Assembly: GCA_041569895.1 (NCBI GenBank)
Contig: JBFFXF010000100.1
Location: 1-23,363, forward strand
Length of the DNA: 23,363 nucleotides
Reading direction: 5' to 3'
Source: JBFFXF01 sp041569895
GTDB taxonomy: Bacteria; Planctomycetota; UBA8108; JACQVS01
Positions 1 through 10,100 of the stretch are shown here, piece after piece; the first letter of the stretch is position 1; each line of letters opens with the position of its first letter. The translations under genes were made by a program, and so were the position numbers. A model generated the notes under the pieces. It was not told where the DNA came from. It worked only from the letters and a program-made list of their open reading frames with translations, and ran no database searches.

Positions 1-1389
1 ACGGTCGAGCTCTGGTTCGACGGCGAGAAGCTGGGCGAGACGGCGGACGTCGCCGGCCCCTTCACGCAGTCGCAACCGATCATCTTCTTCGGCCGCGACA
101 GCCGCCTCGGCGGTACGCAGTTCAGCGGCAAGCTCGACGACATCGCGATGTGGAACGTCGCCCTCGCGCCAGCGGAGATCGAGGCACTCGCGAGCGGCGC
201 CGCCGCGCCGAGCGACGTACCGTTCCCGGACGAGCCGCCCGCCGCGCCGCAGGTCGTCACGGCCACCGGCGAGGAGAACCGGGTGACCGTCGACTGGGCC
301 GACAACGTCGAGGACGACCTCGCGAGCTACACCGTATACCGCTCGACGACGATGGGCGGGCCTCATGACGTCCTCGCGATGGACGTCTCGGAAAGCATCT
401 ACGTCGATACCGACGTCACCAGCGGCGTCGAGTACTGCTATGTCGTCACCGCCGTCGACCAGGGCGGGAACGAGTCCGATCAGTCCGGCGAGGCCTGCGG
501 GACGCCGGTCGAACCGACAGCGCCCGCGGCGCCGACGGGTCTCGCGGCGGTGGGCGGCGATGCGGTCGTCCAGCTCGACTGGGACGACAACACGGAGGAC
601 GATCTCGCGTTCTACAAGATCTACCGCTCGACCGACCCGGAGGGGCCCTTCGTGACCGGACCGCAGTCCGACGTCAGCGAGTTCGAGGACCGGGCGGTTC
701 AGAACAACAGAACGTACTACTACTACGTCACCGCGGTGGACATGAGTGATCTCGAGTCCGACCAGTCCGACGTTGTCGAGGTCTCGACGGACGATACGCT
801 GGCCCCCGATGCGCCCGCGGGGCTCGCCGCGACCGCCGGCGACGCTCGCGTCGACCTCGACTGGGACGACAACACGGAGGACGATCTCGCGAGCTACACC
901 GTGTACCGCTCGACGAGCATGGGCGGCCCGCACGACGTCCTCGCCGCGGGCGTCACAGAGAGCGCCCACGCCGACGAGAGCGCCGAGAACGGCACCACCT
1001 ACTACTACGTCGTCAGCGCCACGGACACGAGCGGCAACGAGTCGAACCGGTCCGCCGAAGTCGTGGCGACGCCGCAGGAGCCGGGCGGTGGCCAGGTCGT
1101 CTTCGACTGCAACCAGGACGGCAGGATGGACATCTCCGATCCGCAGTGTCTCCTCGGCTTCCTCTTCCTCGGGACGCCCGAGCTGCTGCCGTGCGGGAAC
1201 GGTCTCGCCGTCGATGAGGCGAACACGCGACTCATGGACTGGAACGGCGACGGGAGGGTCGACATCTCGGACGCCACGGCGTCGCTCGGCTGGCTCTTCC
1301 TCGGAGGCCCGCCGCATGTGCTCGACACCGGGGCGAACGGCACGACATGTATTCGAATCGTCGGGTGTGACGACATCTGTACGCCTTGA
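1..1389 (+). CDS. Secreted LamG / triple FN3 / dockerin-like protein, 5' truncated
   Basis: This is the C-terminal 462 residues of a larger protein; frame 1 is open from the first base, so the start lies outside the window. Fragment residues 1-70 are the end of a LamG (concanavalin-like) domain, with the same 'FFGRDSR..G.T.F.GKLDDIA.WN' ending seen in the LamG domains of the next two genes. Three fibronectin type III domains follow (about 79-168, 172-265, 267-360), each with a 'DW.DN.EDDLA.Y..YRS' core. Residues about 365-462 form a paired dockerin-like calcium-binding module (DCNQDGRMDISD and DWNGDGRVDISD, each followed by an FLFLG-type strand) and a Cys-rich end (CIRIVGCDDICTP). FN3 and LamG domains suggest carbohydrate or surface binding outside the cell; no catalytic domain is visible in this part. 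It ends 14 nt before the next gene, so the two are probably co-transcribed. The substrate is unknown. Confidence 0.88.
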   Translation, partial: TVELWFDGEKLGETADVAGPFTQSQPIIFFGRDSRLGGTQFSGKLDDIAMWNVALAPAEIEALASGAAAPSDVPFPDEPPAAPQVVTATGEENRVTVDWADNVEDDLASYTVYRSTTMGGPHDVLAMDVSESIYVDTDVTSGVEYCYVVTAVDQGGNESDQSGEACGTPVEPTAPAAPTGLAAVGGDAVVQLDWDDNTEDDLAFYKIYRSTDPEGPFVTGPQSDVSEFEDRAVQNNRTYYYYVTAVDMSDLESDQSDVVEVSTDDTLAPDAPAGLAATAGDARVDLDWDDNTEDDLASYTVYRSTSMGGPHDVLAAGVTESAHADESAENGTTYYYVVSATDTSGNESNRSAEVVATPQEPGGGQVVFDCNQDGRMDISDPQCLLGFLFLGTPELLPCGNGLAVDEANTRLMDWNGDGRVDISDATASLGWLFLGGPPHVLDTGANGTTCIRIVGCDDICTP

Positions 1390-1403
1390 TGGGAGGCGGA
1401 ATC

Positions 1404-4400
1404 ATGAGTGGGAAGTCTCGCCGACTACTCGGCGCGCGATTGCCCGTTGATATCGCGGTCGCGCTGATCGCCCTCGCCCTGCTGCGTGTCTCGGTGGCAG
1501 GGCCACTGGGCAAGAATTTCGGCCATGTCTTGATCCTCGACGACCAGGGACCGTCGAGCCGCGACCAGATCGACAGCTACGACACGAATACGGGCGTCTT
1601 CAAGGGCTCGTCGTTGACGTTGCCCTCCTCGAATCGTCGCACGCTCGTCGCCGCCGGCGATGAGGCCTCCGTGTTGGTTCCGGCGAACGACCAACTCGGC
1701 AGCGACTGGACCACCCCCGGCTTCAATGACGCCGGCTGGATGTCCGGTCCTACCGGCGTCGGCTACGGGTTCGAGGCCGACCCCGGAGCCACGAATCGGC
1801 CGATCATCTACTTCGGCTTCGAGACCAGGGAGGGCGAGGCCGTCACCGACGGTCAGACGGCCGGTGGCCAGGTGGACGAGTCGGCCGGCCATCCCGAGGG
1901 GCCGTTCCACGGCGTCGGAACGGAGGAACCGACGAGAGTGAGCGACGGCCTCTCGTATTCGAGCGATGTCCCCGCGGTGCTCGCCCACTCGAGGGCCTCG
2001 ATCGAGTTCGACGAATTCAATCCGAATCCCGAGGCCTTCGAGGTCACCCCGATTCCCGACGCGATCCGCGACATGACGCTCGGCGATTTCACCATGCACA
2101 CTTGGTTCAAGTCGACCGACGAGGGACGCAGCATCTTCATGGGGTCGTGCTGCACCGGCAACGCCGAGCGCCTCAACTTCGAGCTCCACACGGGAAACCG
2201 CATCCGCATCTGGATCAACGGCGCCGGCGCCACGACGGACCTCAACGTCTCGGTTGCTCCCGGCAACTCGCGTGACGGCGAATGGCACTCGGGAACGGCG
2301 GTCCGCAGGGGAGAGAACGTCGAGCTCTACTTCGACGGCCGCCTCGTCGGCGAGATGCTGGACGTCGCGGGCTCTTTCCAGCAGTCACAGCTGTCCTACT
2401 TCTTCGGCCGCGACAGTCGCACCGCGGAGACGCGATTCGACGGCAATCTCGACGACGTCGCCTTCTGGAACGTCGCGCTCGAAACGGAGGAGATCGAGGC
2501 CCTGGCGGCGGGCGCGCAGCCGACGAGCGGCGAGGTCCCGGAGCCCATCGCGTACTGGGACTTCGAGACCAAGGAGGGCGATGCGGTCGAGGACGGCGAG
2601 TCGGCCATCGGACAGGTCGACGAGACGGCCGGCCATCCCGACGGCCCTTTTGACGGTGTTGGAATCGGCGAGGCTCCGGGTGCGGGTGGAGCGAACGGCC
2701 TCAACTACAGCGAGGACGCTCCCGACGGGCTCGACCACTCGAGATTCTCGATCGAGATCGACGAGTCCGGCAGACCGGAATCATTCGTCGTCGACCCGAT
2801 GCCGGACGTGCTGCGCCAGCTCACGCTCGGCGACATGACCATCCACACGTGGTTCAAGACGACCGACACGGGACGCAGCATATTCATGGGCTCATGCTGC
2901 AACACGAGCGGCAGCCACCGGCTCAACTTCGAGCTCCACACCGACAACAGGATCCGCGCGTGGATCAACGGGCCGGGGGCGACAACGGACTTCAACATCC
3001 CCGTGACCGACGTCGGCGATTCGCGCGATGGCGAATGGCATTCGGGAGCGATGGTCCGTCGGGGCGAGTCCGTCGAGCTCTACTACGAGGGCATCCTCAT
3101 CGGACAGACGCAGGACGTCGCGGGAGCTTTCGAACAGCTGCCGCCGGCCTACTTCTTCGGCCGCGATGACCGCACCGGCGACACGCGCTTCAGCGGCAAG
3201 CTCGACGACATCGCCATCTGGAACAAGGCGCTCTCACCCGGTCAGATCGAGGCGCTGGCGAGGGGCGCGTCTCCCCTCGAGCTCCCCGACGAGGGGGAGG
3301 TCGCCGCCGAGTTGATCGGCACCGACATCGAGGGGGCGATGCGAGGCATCAATGCGAGCGCCTACGTGCGGATCCCCTTCGAGGTCGCCGAGCCGGACGC
3401 GCTCGAGTCCCTGACGCTCGAGATGCGCTACGACGACGGCTTCATCGCCTATCTCAACGGCGAGGAGGTGGCTCGGCGAAACGCACCGGACGTGGCGTCG
3501 TGGGACTCGAGCGCGCTCGGGGAGCGCGGCGGCATGATCACGCTCGTCTCCGAACGCTCCGTGGCGAGGACGCTCGTTCCCACCGGCGACGAACTGGGGA
3601 CCAGCTGGACGACCATCGGCTTCGACGACACCGGCTGGATTGTCGGCCGGCCGGGTATCGGCTACGACGCCACCGAACGCCTCCCCGGCGACTCGCCGCG
3701 GCCGATCGCCTACTGGCCCTTCGAGACCAGTGACGGCGTGGCAGTCGAGGACATGCAGTCGTCGGATCTGGGCATCATTGACGAGCTCGCCGACCATCCG
3801 GACGTCGACGGCCCCCTCGACGGTGTCGCCACGGGCGGCGTGTACTCGGCGGACGCGGCGCCCCTCGCGCACTCGTCGTTTTCGTGGGTCGTGGACGAAG
3901 CCCAACCGATCCCCGACACCTTCGAGATCACCCCGATGCCGACTGCGATCGCCGAGCTCCCGCTCGAGGACTTCACGATGCACACCTGGTTCAAGTGCAC
4001 CGATCCGGGACGCAGCATATTCATGGGGTCCTGCTGCACCGGAGCGAACAACCGCCTGAACTTCGAGCTCCACACCGGGAACCGAATCCGCATCTGGATC
4101 AACGGCCCGAGCGCAACGAGTGATCTCAACGTGCCGGTGACGCCCGGGAACTCCCGTGACGGCGAGTGGCACGCGGGTACGGCGGTTCGCCGCGGTGACT
4201 CCGTCGAGCTCTACTTCGACGGCGAGCTCGTCGGCCAGATGACAGACGTCGCCGGCTCCTTCGTCCAGGGAGAGCCGACCTACTACTTCGGACGCGACAG
4301 TCGCGTCGGCGACACACAGTTCGACGGCAAGCTCGACGACATCGCGTTCTGGAACCTCGCCCTGTCCACCGGGCAGATCGCCTCGCTCGCAAAGGGCGCC

Positions 4401-6971
4401 TCGCCGCTCAGCCTGCCCCCGGAGGGCAGCATCGGCGCGCAGCTCGGCACCGACCTCGTCGACGCGATGCGCGGCACGAATCCGGGCGCGTACACACGCA
4501 TCGCGTTCGAGGTTGAAGACCCGGCCGACCTCTCGTCCCTCCTGTTGCGCATGAGATACGACGACGGCTTCATCGCGTATCTGAACGGCGAGGAGGTCGC
4601 CCGGCGCAACGCTCCGGACGGAGCGATCTGGAACTCCGCTGCTCCGAGCGACCGTGACGACGGCGACGCCGGCATCTTCGAGGACATCGACGTCTCGCAG
4701 GCGATCGCGCTCTTACAGGCCGGCACGAACGTCCTGGCCATCCACGGACTCAACGCGAGCGCGGACGCATCGGCGTTCCTCGTGCTTCCCGAGCTTCTGG
4801 CGTCGAGGCCCGGTGGCAACGCGCGCGCGTTGATCGCCGAGAAGATCGATATCTCCGACTCGATCGGCCTCCTGGATCCCGGCCGGAACGTCCTCGCCAT
4901 CCACGGGCTCAACTCGAGTCCCGGCGCCGACGCGTTTCTCATCCTGCCCGAGCTCGTCACCACGGTCGCCGGGCAGGAGGCAACGGGCATCACGGCATCC
5001 GAGATTCCCGGCATCGCGTACGCCATCTCCGACCGTGGCAACCTCTACGAGGTCGACTGGTTTCGCGGCACGACCCGGGAGATCGCCGACCTCGGCGCCA
5101 CTCTTCCGGAAAACGCGTTGCATGCGCGGTACGAGTCCATCACGAGTCTGCCGGGCAGCGATCTCCTCTACATTCTGCGCAGCGACCGCGGCTCCGGTCA
5201 GTTCGACACCGAGGACTTGATCGACACCTACGATCCGACGCCAGGAGCCGCGGACCCGTACACGAGAGAGGTCTTCATGACGCGCGGATTCACCGCGGTC
5301 TCGCTGAGCGATGGTCCGCCGTTTCCACCCTTCGGAGACGGGCCCGCTCTCTACACCATCGGCACGATCGGCGAGCTCGAGGTCTTCGACCCGGCGAGTC
5401 CGGGAACAGGTCAGATTGTGCGACGCGATCTGCCGGAGGGAACCGCCGGCGATCTCGTGTCGGTCACGGCTGTCCCCGGAGACGACTTTCAGATCTACGT
5501 TCTTCAGGACTCCAACCTGGACGGCGACACTCGCGACAGGGTCCTCGTGTTCACGCTCGACGGTGAGCTCGAGAACCTCATCATCGTCGACCACGACACC
5601 GCGGCGGCAATCACGGATCTGCCGAGGAGAGGGCATCTCTTCACTCAGGCGCGTAACGGTCCAGCGGCGACGATCGACCTGGCGCGTGGCCAGGCCGGCG
5701 TCACGGACCTCGGACGCGGCGCGTCGAACAACGCCAACAGCGCCACGAGCATCGCGGCCTCGAGCGATCCCGAGAAGTTCGTCTACATCGCCGACGACCG
5801 CGGCGCGCATCACCTCGACGTCCACGACGCTCGCTACATCTGGGCTGCGGGATCGACCGACAACGTCGCCAGCACTCCGGCGACGCCCGACGGTGACTGG
5901 GCGGACTCGAGCGTGACCGACGGCGGCAGACTGCTCTGGCAGCTCCATACCGACGGCAAGCTCTACAGGATCGATCCCGACACCGGTGACGCCACGCTGG
6001 CGCGGGACCTCGATCCACCGCAGTCGAGCAGCGACCGTTCGACATACGAGTCGATCACCAACCTCCAGGGTGATGGCCGTCTTTTCATCCTGCGAACCGA
6101 CCGTCCCGTGACCGCGAAGACCGGCGGTGGTTCTGTCGGAATTGTGGACGTATTCAGACCCGAGGGTGCGATCTACACGACCGATGTCTACACGACACTC
6201 GGCACCGGCATGATGGCGATCAGTGACGGCCCACCCTACAATCGCGGCGACGTCAGTACCGGCGCCGGTGGCGCGGTCTATCTCATCTCCGCGGGGGGAT
6301 CCTTCGAGGTTCTCGATCCCGAGGGGTCGGGCACGACGACCCGCATTCGCGACGGCATCGGAGGTGACGGGGGCGGCATGATGGTCTCGATCACCAACCT
6401 GCCGACGGATGCGACTCACATGTACGCGCTCCGCGACCGGGAGGGCGACGACGGGCGGGATCGGGTCGATGTCCTCGACCTCGCCGGCGGGGCCGAGTTC
6501 GATGCCTTCGAGCTCGAGGGAACCGACGCCACGTCGATAACCGACACGAGCGAGCGTACGCTGTTGGCGACATCGGCCGACGGTGTCACCAGCGTCATCG
6601 AGGTGGCCGACGACGTCGTTTACGACTTCGACGCCGACGTCGCAACGCATCATGTCGCCGCGACCAACATCGACCTGACGATACCGGAGCCGCCCCGGGT
6701 CCTCTTTGTGCGCGGCGATACGAACGCCGACACGATCGTCAACATCTCCGACGGCGTCTTCGTGCTCAATTTCCTCTTCCTCGGCGGCACCGAGCCGACC
6801 TGCCGGGCGGCCACCGACACGAACGACGACGGCGGGACGAACATCGGGGACGGTATCTTCATCTTCAACTTTCTCTTCCTCGGAGGACCGAACATACCGC
6901 CGCCGAACGCCTGCGACGATCCGCAGCCGGCCGGCGTCGACTGCGAGGCGTTCGGGGCGTGCACGCCGTAG
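1404..6971 (+). CDS. Giant secreted LamG/jelly-roll/propeller/dockerin-like protein
   Basis: An 1855-residue exported protein. I chose ATG 1404 because GGAGGC (1392-1397) sits 6 nt upstream; TTG 1386 and ATG 1389 overlap the previous stop and lack a ribosome site. Residues 1-32 are a signal peptide with a hydrophobic core ending near SVA. Three LamG domains lie at about 133-372, 380-625 and 767-1001, each with the motif GRSIFMGSCC and an 'FFGRD/YFGRD' strand near the end. They sit inside galactose-binding-like (jelly-roll) modules recognised by 'MRYDDGFIAYLNGEEVARRNAP' and 'NVLAIHGLN'; one module appears inserted into another (see findings). Residues about 1196-1752 hold two related blocks ('YESIT.L....L.ILR.DR', 'AISDGPP') that look like a beta-propeller. 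Residues 1768-1853 are a paired dockerin-like module with FLFLGG strands and a Cys-rich tail. No catalytic residues are recognised; a role in surface binding or adhesion is inferred. Confidence 0.9.
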   Translation: MSGKSRRLLGARLPVDIAVALIALALLRVSVAGPLGKNFGHVLILDDQGPSSRDQIDSYDTNTGVFKGSSLTLPSSNRRTLVAAGDEASVLVPANDQLGSDWTTPGFNDAGWMSGPTGVGYGFEADPGATNRPIIYFGFETREGEAVTDGQTAGGQVDESAGHPEGPFHGVGTEEPTRVSDGLSYSSDVPAVLAHSRASIEFDEFNPNPEAFEVTPIPDAIRDMTLGDFTMHTWFKSTDEGRSIFMGSCCTGNAERLNFELHTGNRIRIWINGAGATTDLNVSVAPGNSRDGEWHSGTAVRRGENVELYFDGRLVGEMLDVAGSFQQSQLSYFFGRDSRTAETRFDGNLDDVAFWNVALETEEIEALAAGAQPTSGEVPEPIAYWDFETKEGDAVEDGESAIGQVDETAGHPDGPFDGVGIGEAPGAGGANGLNYSEDAPDGLDHSRFSIEIDESGRPESFVVDPMPDVLRQLTLGDMTIHTWFKTTDTGRSIFMGSCCNTSGSHRLNFELHTDNRIRAWINGPGATTDFNIPVTDVGDSRDGEWHSGAMVRRGESVELYYEGILIGQTQDVAGAFEQLPPAYFFGRDDRTGDTRFSGKLDDIAIWNKALSPGQIEALARGASPLELPDEGEVAAELIGTDIEGAMRGINASAYVRIPFEVAEPDALESLTLEMRYDDGFIAYLNGEEVARRNAPDVASWDSSALGERGGMITLVSERSVARTLVPTGDELGTSWTTIGFDDTGWIVGRPGIGYDATERLPGDSPRPIAYWPFETSDGVAVEDMQSSDLGIIDELADHPDVDGPLDGVATGGVYSADAAPLAHSSFSWVVDEAQPIPDTFEITPMPTAIAELPLEDFTMHTWFKCTDPGRSIFMGSCCTGANNRLNFELHTGNRIRIWINGPSATSDLNVPVTPGNSRDGEWHAGTAVRRGDSVELYFDGELVGQMTDVAGSFVQGEPTYYFGRDSRVGDTQFDGKLDDIAFWNLALSTGQIASLAKGASPLSLPPEGSIGAQLGTDLVDAMRGTNPGAYTRIAFEVEDPADLSSLLLRMRYDDGFIAYLNGEEVARRNAPDGAIWNSAAPSDRDDGDAGIFEDIDVSQAIALLQAGTNVLAIHGLNASADASAFLVLPELLASRPGGNARALIAEKIDISDSIGLLDPGRNVLAIHGLNSSPGADAFLILPELVTTVAGQEATGITASEIPGIAYAISDRGNLYEVDWFRGTTREIADLGATLPENALHARYESITSLPGSDLLYILRSDRGSGQFDTEDLIDTYDPTPGAADPYTREVFMTRGFTAVSLSDGPPFPPFGDGPALYTIGTIGELEVFDPASPGTGQIVRRDLPEGTAGDLVSVTAVPGDDFQIYVLQDSNLDGDTRDRVLVFTLDGELENLIIVDHDTAAAITDLPRRGHLFTQARNGPAATIDLARGQAGVTDLGRGASNNANSATSIAASSDPEKFVYIADDRGAHHLDVHDARYIWAAGSTDNVASTPATPDGDWADSSVTDGGRLLWQLHTDGKLYRIDPDTGDATLARDLDPPQSSSDRSTYESITNLQGDGRLFILRTDRPVTAKTGGGSVGIVDVFRPEGAIYTTDVYTTLGTGMMAISDGPPYNRGDVSTGAGGAVYLISAGGSFEVLDPEGSGTTTRIRDGIGGDGGGMMVSITNLPTDATHMYALRDREGDDGRDRVDVLDLAGGAEFDAFELEGTDATSITDTSERTLLATSADGVTSVIEVADDVVYDFDADVATHHVAATNIDLTIPEPPRVLFVRGDTNADTIVNISDGVFVLNFLFLGGTEPTCRAATDTNDDGGTNIGDGIFIFNFLFLGGPNIPPPNACDDPQPAGVDCEAFGACTP

Positions 6972-6984
6972 GCGCGAGGCGCCT
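6970..6984 (+). terminator. Small stem-loop overlapping the stop of the giant LamG gene
   Basis: AGGCGC (6970-6975), loop GAG, then GCGCCT (6979-6984) form a perfect 6-bp GC-rich stem starting in the TAG stop codon at 6969-6971. No T-run follows, so it is not a canonical intrinsic terminator. It could slow or end transcription before the separate promoter at 7030, or protect the mRNA 3' end. Confidence 0.3.
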
Positions 6985-7029
6985 GACGGTGGTGAGGAGG
7001 ACGAAAACTGGAGGCGGCCGGTCAGTTCT

Positions 7030-7058
7030 TTGACACTGGCGATTCCCCGGGGGAGAAT
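7030..7058 (+). promoter_or_regulatory. Predicted sigma70-type promoter of the CotH gene
   Basis: A perfect -35 box TTGACA (7030-7035) is followed after 17 bp by GAGAAT (7053-7058), which matches TATAAT at 4 of 6 positions. It lies in the 140-bp gap before the CotH-domain gene and predicts a leader of roughly 45 nt. It implies that this gene can be transcribed apart from the two upstream LamG genes. Based on consensus matching only. Confidence 0.55.
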
Positions 7059-7111
7059 TGCCTCTTCATGTTCGCCGGTTCAGCGCGTGATGGGAGCCCG
7101 GAGAAACTGTC

Positions 7112-10100
7112 ATGAGGAGTTTTCGTTGGGCGCCGTGGCTCTGGGCCAGCGTGGTAGCGGCAGGTCTCGGGGGCGGCGCGGCGCGCGCGGATGTCATCAT
7201 CACCGAGTTGATGGCCGGCAACAGCGGCACGCTTCTCGATGAGGATGGTGATCCCTCGGACTGGATCGAGCTTTACAATGACGGGAACTCGATCGCCGAT
7301 CTCGAGGGCTGGTACCTGACCGACGATCCCGACGTCTTGCAAAAGTGGCGGTTTCCCGCCGTCACGGTCGAGGCGGGGGGGTTTCTCGTCGTCTTTGCCT
7401 CCGGAAAGAACCGCACCGCGAGCCGATCCGAGCTGCACGCGAACTTCAGGCTCGCGACCCGCGGCGAGTATCTCGCACTCCTGCGGCCGGACGGGGTAAC
7501 GGCCGCCGACGAGTTCGTCTTTCCCCCTCAGCGGCAGGACGTCTCGTGGGGCGTACGCATGGAGGCCGACGTCCGAACGCTCGTCGCGACCGGTGCAACC
7601 GCCCGCGTGAGGATACCCCCGAACGGCGCCGATGGTGCGGAGTGGACCGGAGCCCGCGAGCCCTTCGACGATTTCGCCTGGAACGACGGCGACGGCTCGA
7701 AGACCGGCGTCGGATACACTGACGAGGAGGTCGTCGCCATCGACGACGGCCTGGCCGAGGGCCTCGTGGCCGCGTGGACGTTCGAGACCAGCGATGGCGC
7801 GCCGGTGAGGGATGGGCTTGACGCCTCCGGTCGGCGTGTGGACGAGGTCTCGGGCCATCCGGCCGGCCCCTTTCACGGCACGGCGTCTGCGGGTGTCTAC
7901 CGGGCGGATACCCCGGAGAACGTCGCCGGTTCCAGCTTCTCCCTCGAGTTCGAGGAGTCCGGGACCGTGGAGTCGTTCAGGGTCGACATGGCGACGCCGA
8001 TCGCGCGCCTGACGACCGGCGACTTCACCCTGCACACGTGGTTCAAGTCGACCGACTCCGGCCGCAGCATCCTCATGGGCTCCTGCTGTGCGACTCTTCC
8101 GGGAGCACTCAATTTCGAGCTCCATACGAGCAACCGCCTGCGCGTGTGGATCGCGGGGCCGACGGCGACGACCGATCTCAACGTCTCGGTCAACTCCGTG
8201 GGCAACTCGCGGGACAATCGCTGGCACTCCGCGGTGGCGCTCAGGCGCGGATCGACCGTGGAGCTCTACTTCGATGGCGTGCGTGTCGGCAGCACGAGCG
8301 ACGTCGCAGGCGAGTTCGAGCAAGCGCCCGCGACGTACTACTTCGGCCGCGATGACCGCGAGGGAGACACTCGCTTCGACGGCAAGCTCGACAACATCGC
8401 GTTCTGGAATCGAGCGCTCGACGCGGACGAAATCCGTTCGCTCGCGGACGGCGCCGATCTCGGAGCCGCGGCCGGTTTCGCCGGGCTCATCGGCACGGAT
8501 GTCGAGCAGCCCATGAAGGGCAAGAACCCATCGGCGTACATCCGCATCGGCTTCGACGTCGACGATCCGGAAGCGCTCCAGAGCATGCTCCTGAGAATGA
8601 AGTACGACGATGGCTTCGTGGCGTACCTCAACGGCTGGGAGGTGGCGCGACGCAATGCCCCGGCCGAGGTGCTCTGGAACTCGACCGCCACCGAGGAGCG
8701 CGCCTTCGCCGCCGCAGTCGCATTCGAGGACATCCGAGTCGCTGCGCCGAGCGCCCTCCTCGTCGCGGGACGAAACATCCTCGCCATCCACGGGCTCAAC
8801 TCGAGCGCCGGAGATGAGGACTTTCTCATCTTGCCGGAGCTCACGGCGCTGACGGGATCCATCGACCTCGATGACCTGCGCTACTTCTCGAAGCCGACGC
8901 CGGGGGCCACGAACGAGGGCGGTTTCCTCGGGTTCGTGGAGGAGACCGAGTTTTCGGTGACGCGCGGCTTTTTCGAGGACCCCTTCTCGCTCGAGCTCTC
9001 CAACAGCACGCCCGATTCGATCATCAAGTACAGCGATGACGGAAGCTGGCCGGACGCCGACACGGGCAAGATCTACACCGGACCGATCCCCATCACGACG
9101 ACGACGGCCATCCGTGCTACCGCCTTTATCGAGGGGTATTTGCCCGAGTATACGGCGCACACGTACATCTTCCTCGAAGACGTCATCCGGCAGCCGGCCA
9201 GTCCCGAGGGCTTCCCGGGCACGTGGCAGCCGGGCTGGACAGCCGACTACGCGATGGATCAGGGTGTCGTCAACGACCCTCTCTACAGGAACAGGATCGT
9301 CAACGACCTGAAGTCGATCCCGACGATGTCGATCGTCATGGACGTCGACGACATCTTCGGCCAGCCTGACGGCATCTACTCGAACTCGGAGGCGCGTGGC
9401 ATTCGCTGGGAGCGCATCGCATCGACCGAGTTCTTCGATCCCGGGGATCCGGACCGCGAGTTCCACATCAATTCGGCGATCCGGAGTCACGGGGGAGCGA
9501 CGCGCGTGCCGAGCTCCTCGATCAAGCACAGCTTTCGCCTCATCTTCAAGGACACCTACGGTGCCGACGACAGGCCGACGTTCGGCCCGACCAAGCTTCG
9601 CTTCGCGCTCTTCCCGGACTCTCCGGTCGACAGATTCGACACACTCGTCCTGCGAGCCGGATACAACTACTCGTATCTCCACGGCAGCGCGGCGCAGAAC
9701 CTGCGCGCGCAGTACATACGGGAGCGGTGGATGCGCGAGACCCAGCTCGACACCGGTCATCTCTCCTCTCACGGGACCTACGTCCACCTCTACCTGAACG
9801 GACTCTACTGGGGGATCTTCGCTCCCCAGGAGCGCCCCGACGCCTCGTTCATGGCAGAGCACCTGGGCGGCGACAAGGAGGAGTACGATTCCCTGAACGC
9901 CAACGTGCCCACGGGCGGGGACTGGATCCGGCGCGACGGCTGGGACGCTCTCGTTCGAAAGGCGGGCGCCGATCTCTCGAATACGGAGAACTACGAGGCG
10001 GTGCTCGAGGATCTCGACCTCGAGAACCTCATCGACTACATGATCGTCCATGTCTACGGCGGCACGACCGACTGGCCGGTGGGCCCCGGCGGCAAGAACT

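Noticed and set aside
1386..1403. TTG 1386 or ATG 1389 as the start of the 1855-aa protein
   Set aside because: Neither has a ribosome site, while ATG 1404 has GGAGGC at proper spacing and gives a cleaner signal peptide.
4713..6653. 646-codon minus-strand frame opposite the propeller region of the 1855-aa gene
   Set aside because: Same antisense effect; no signal peptide, motif or ribosome site seen.
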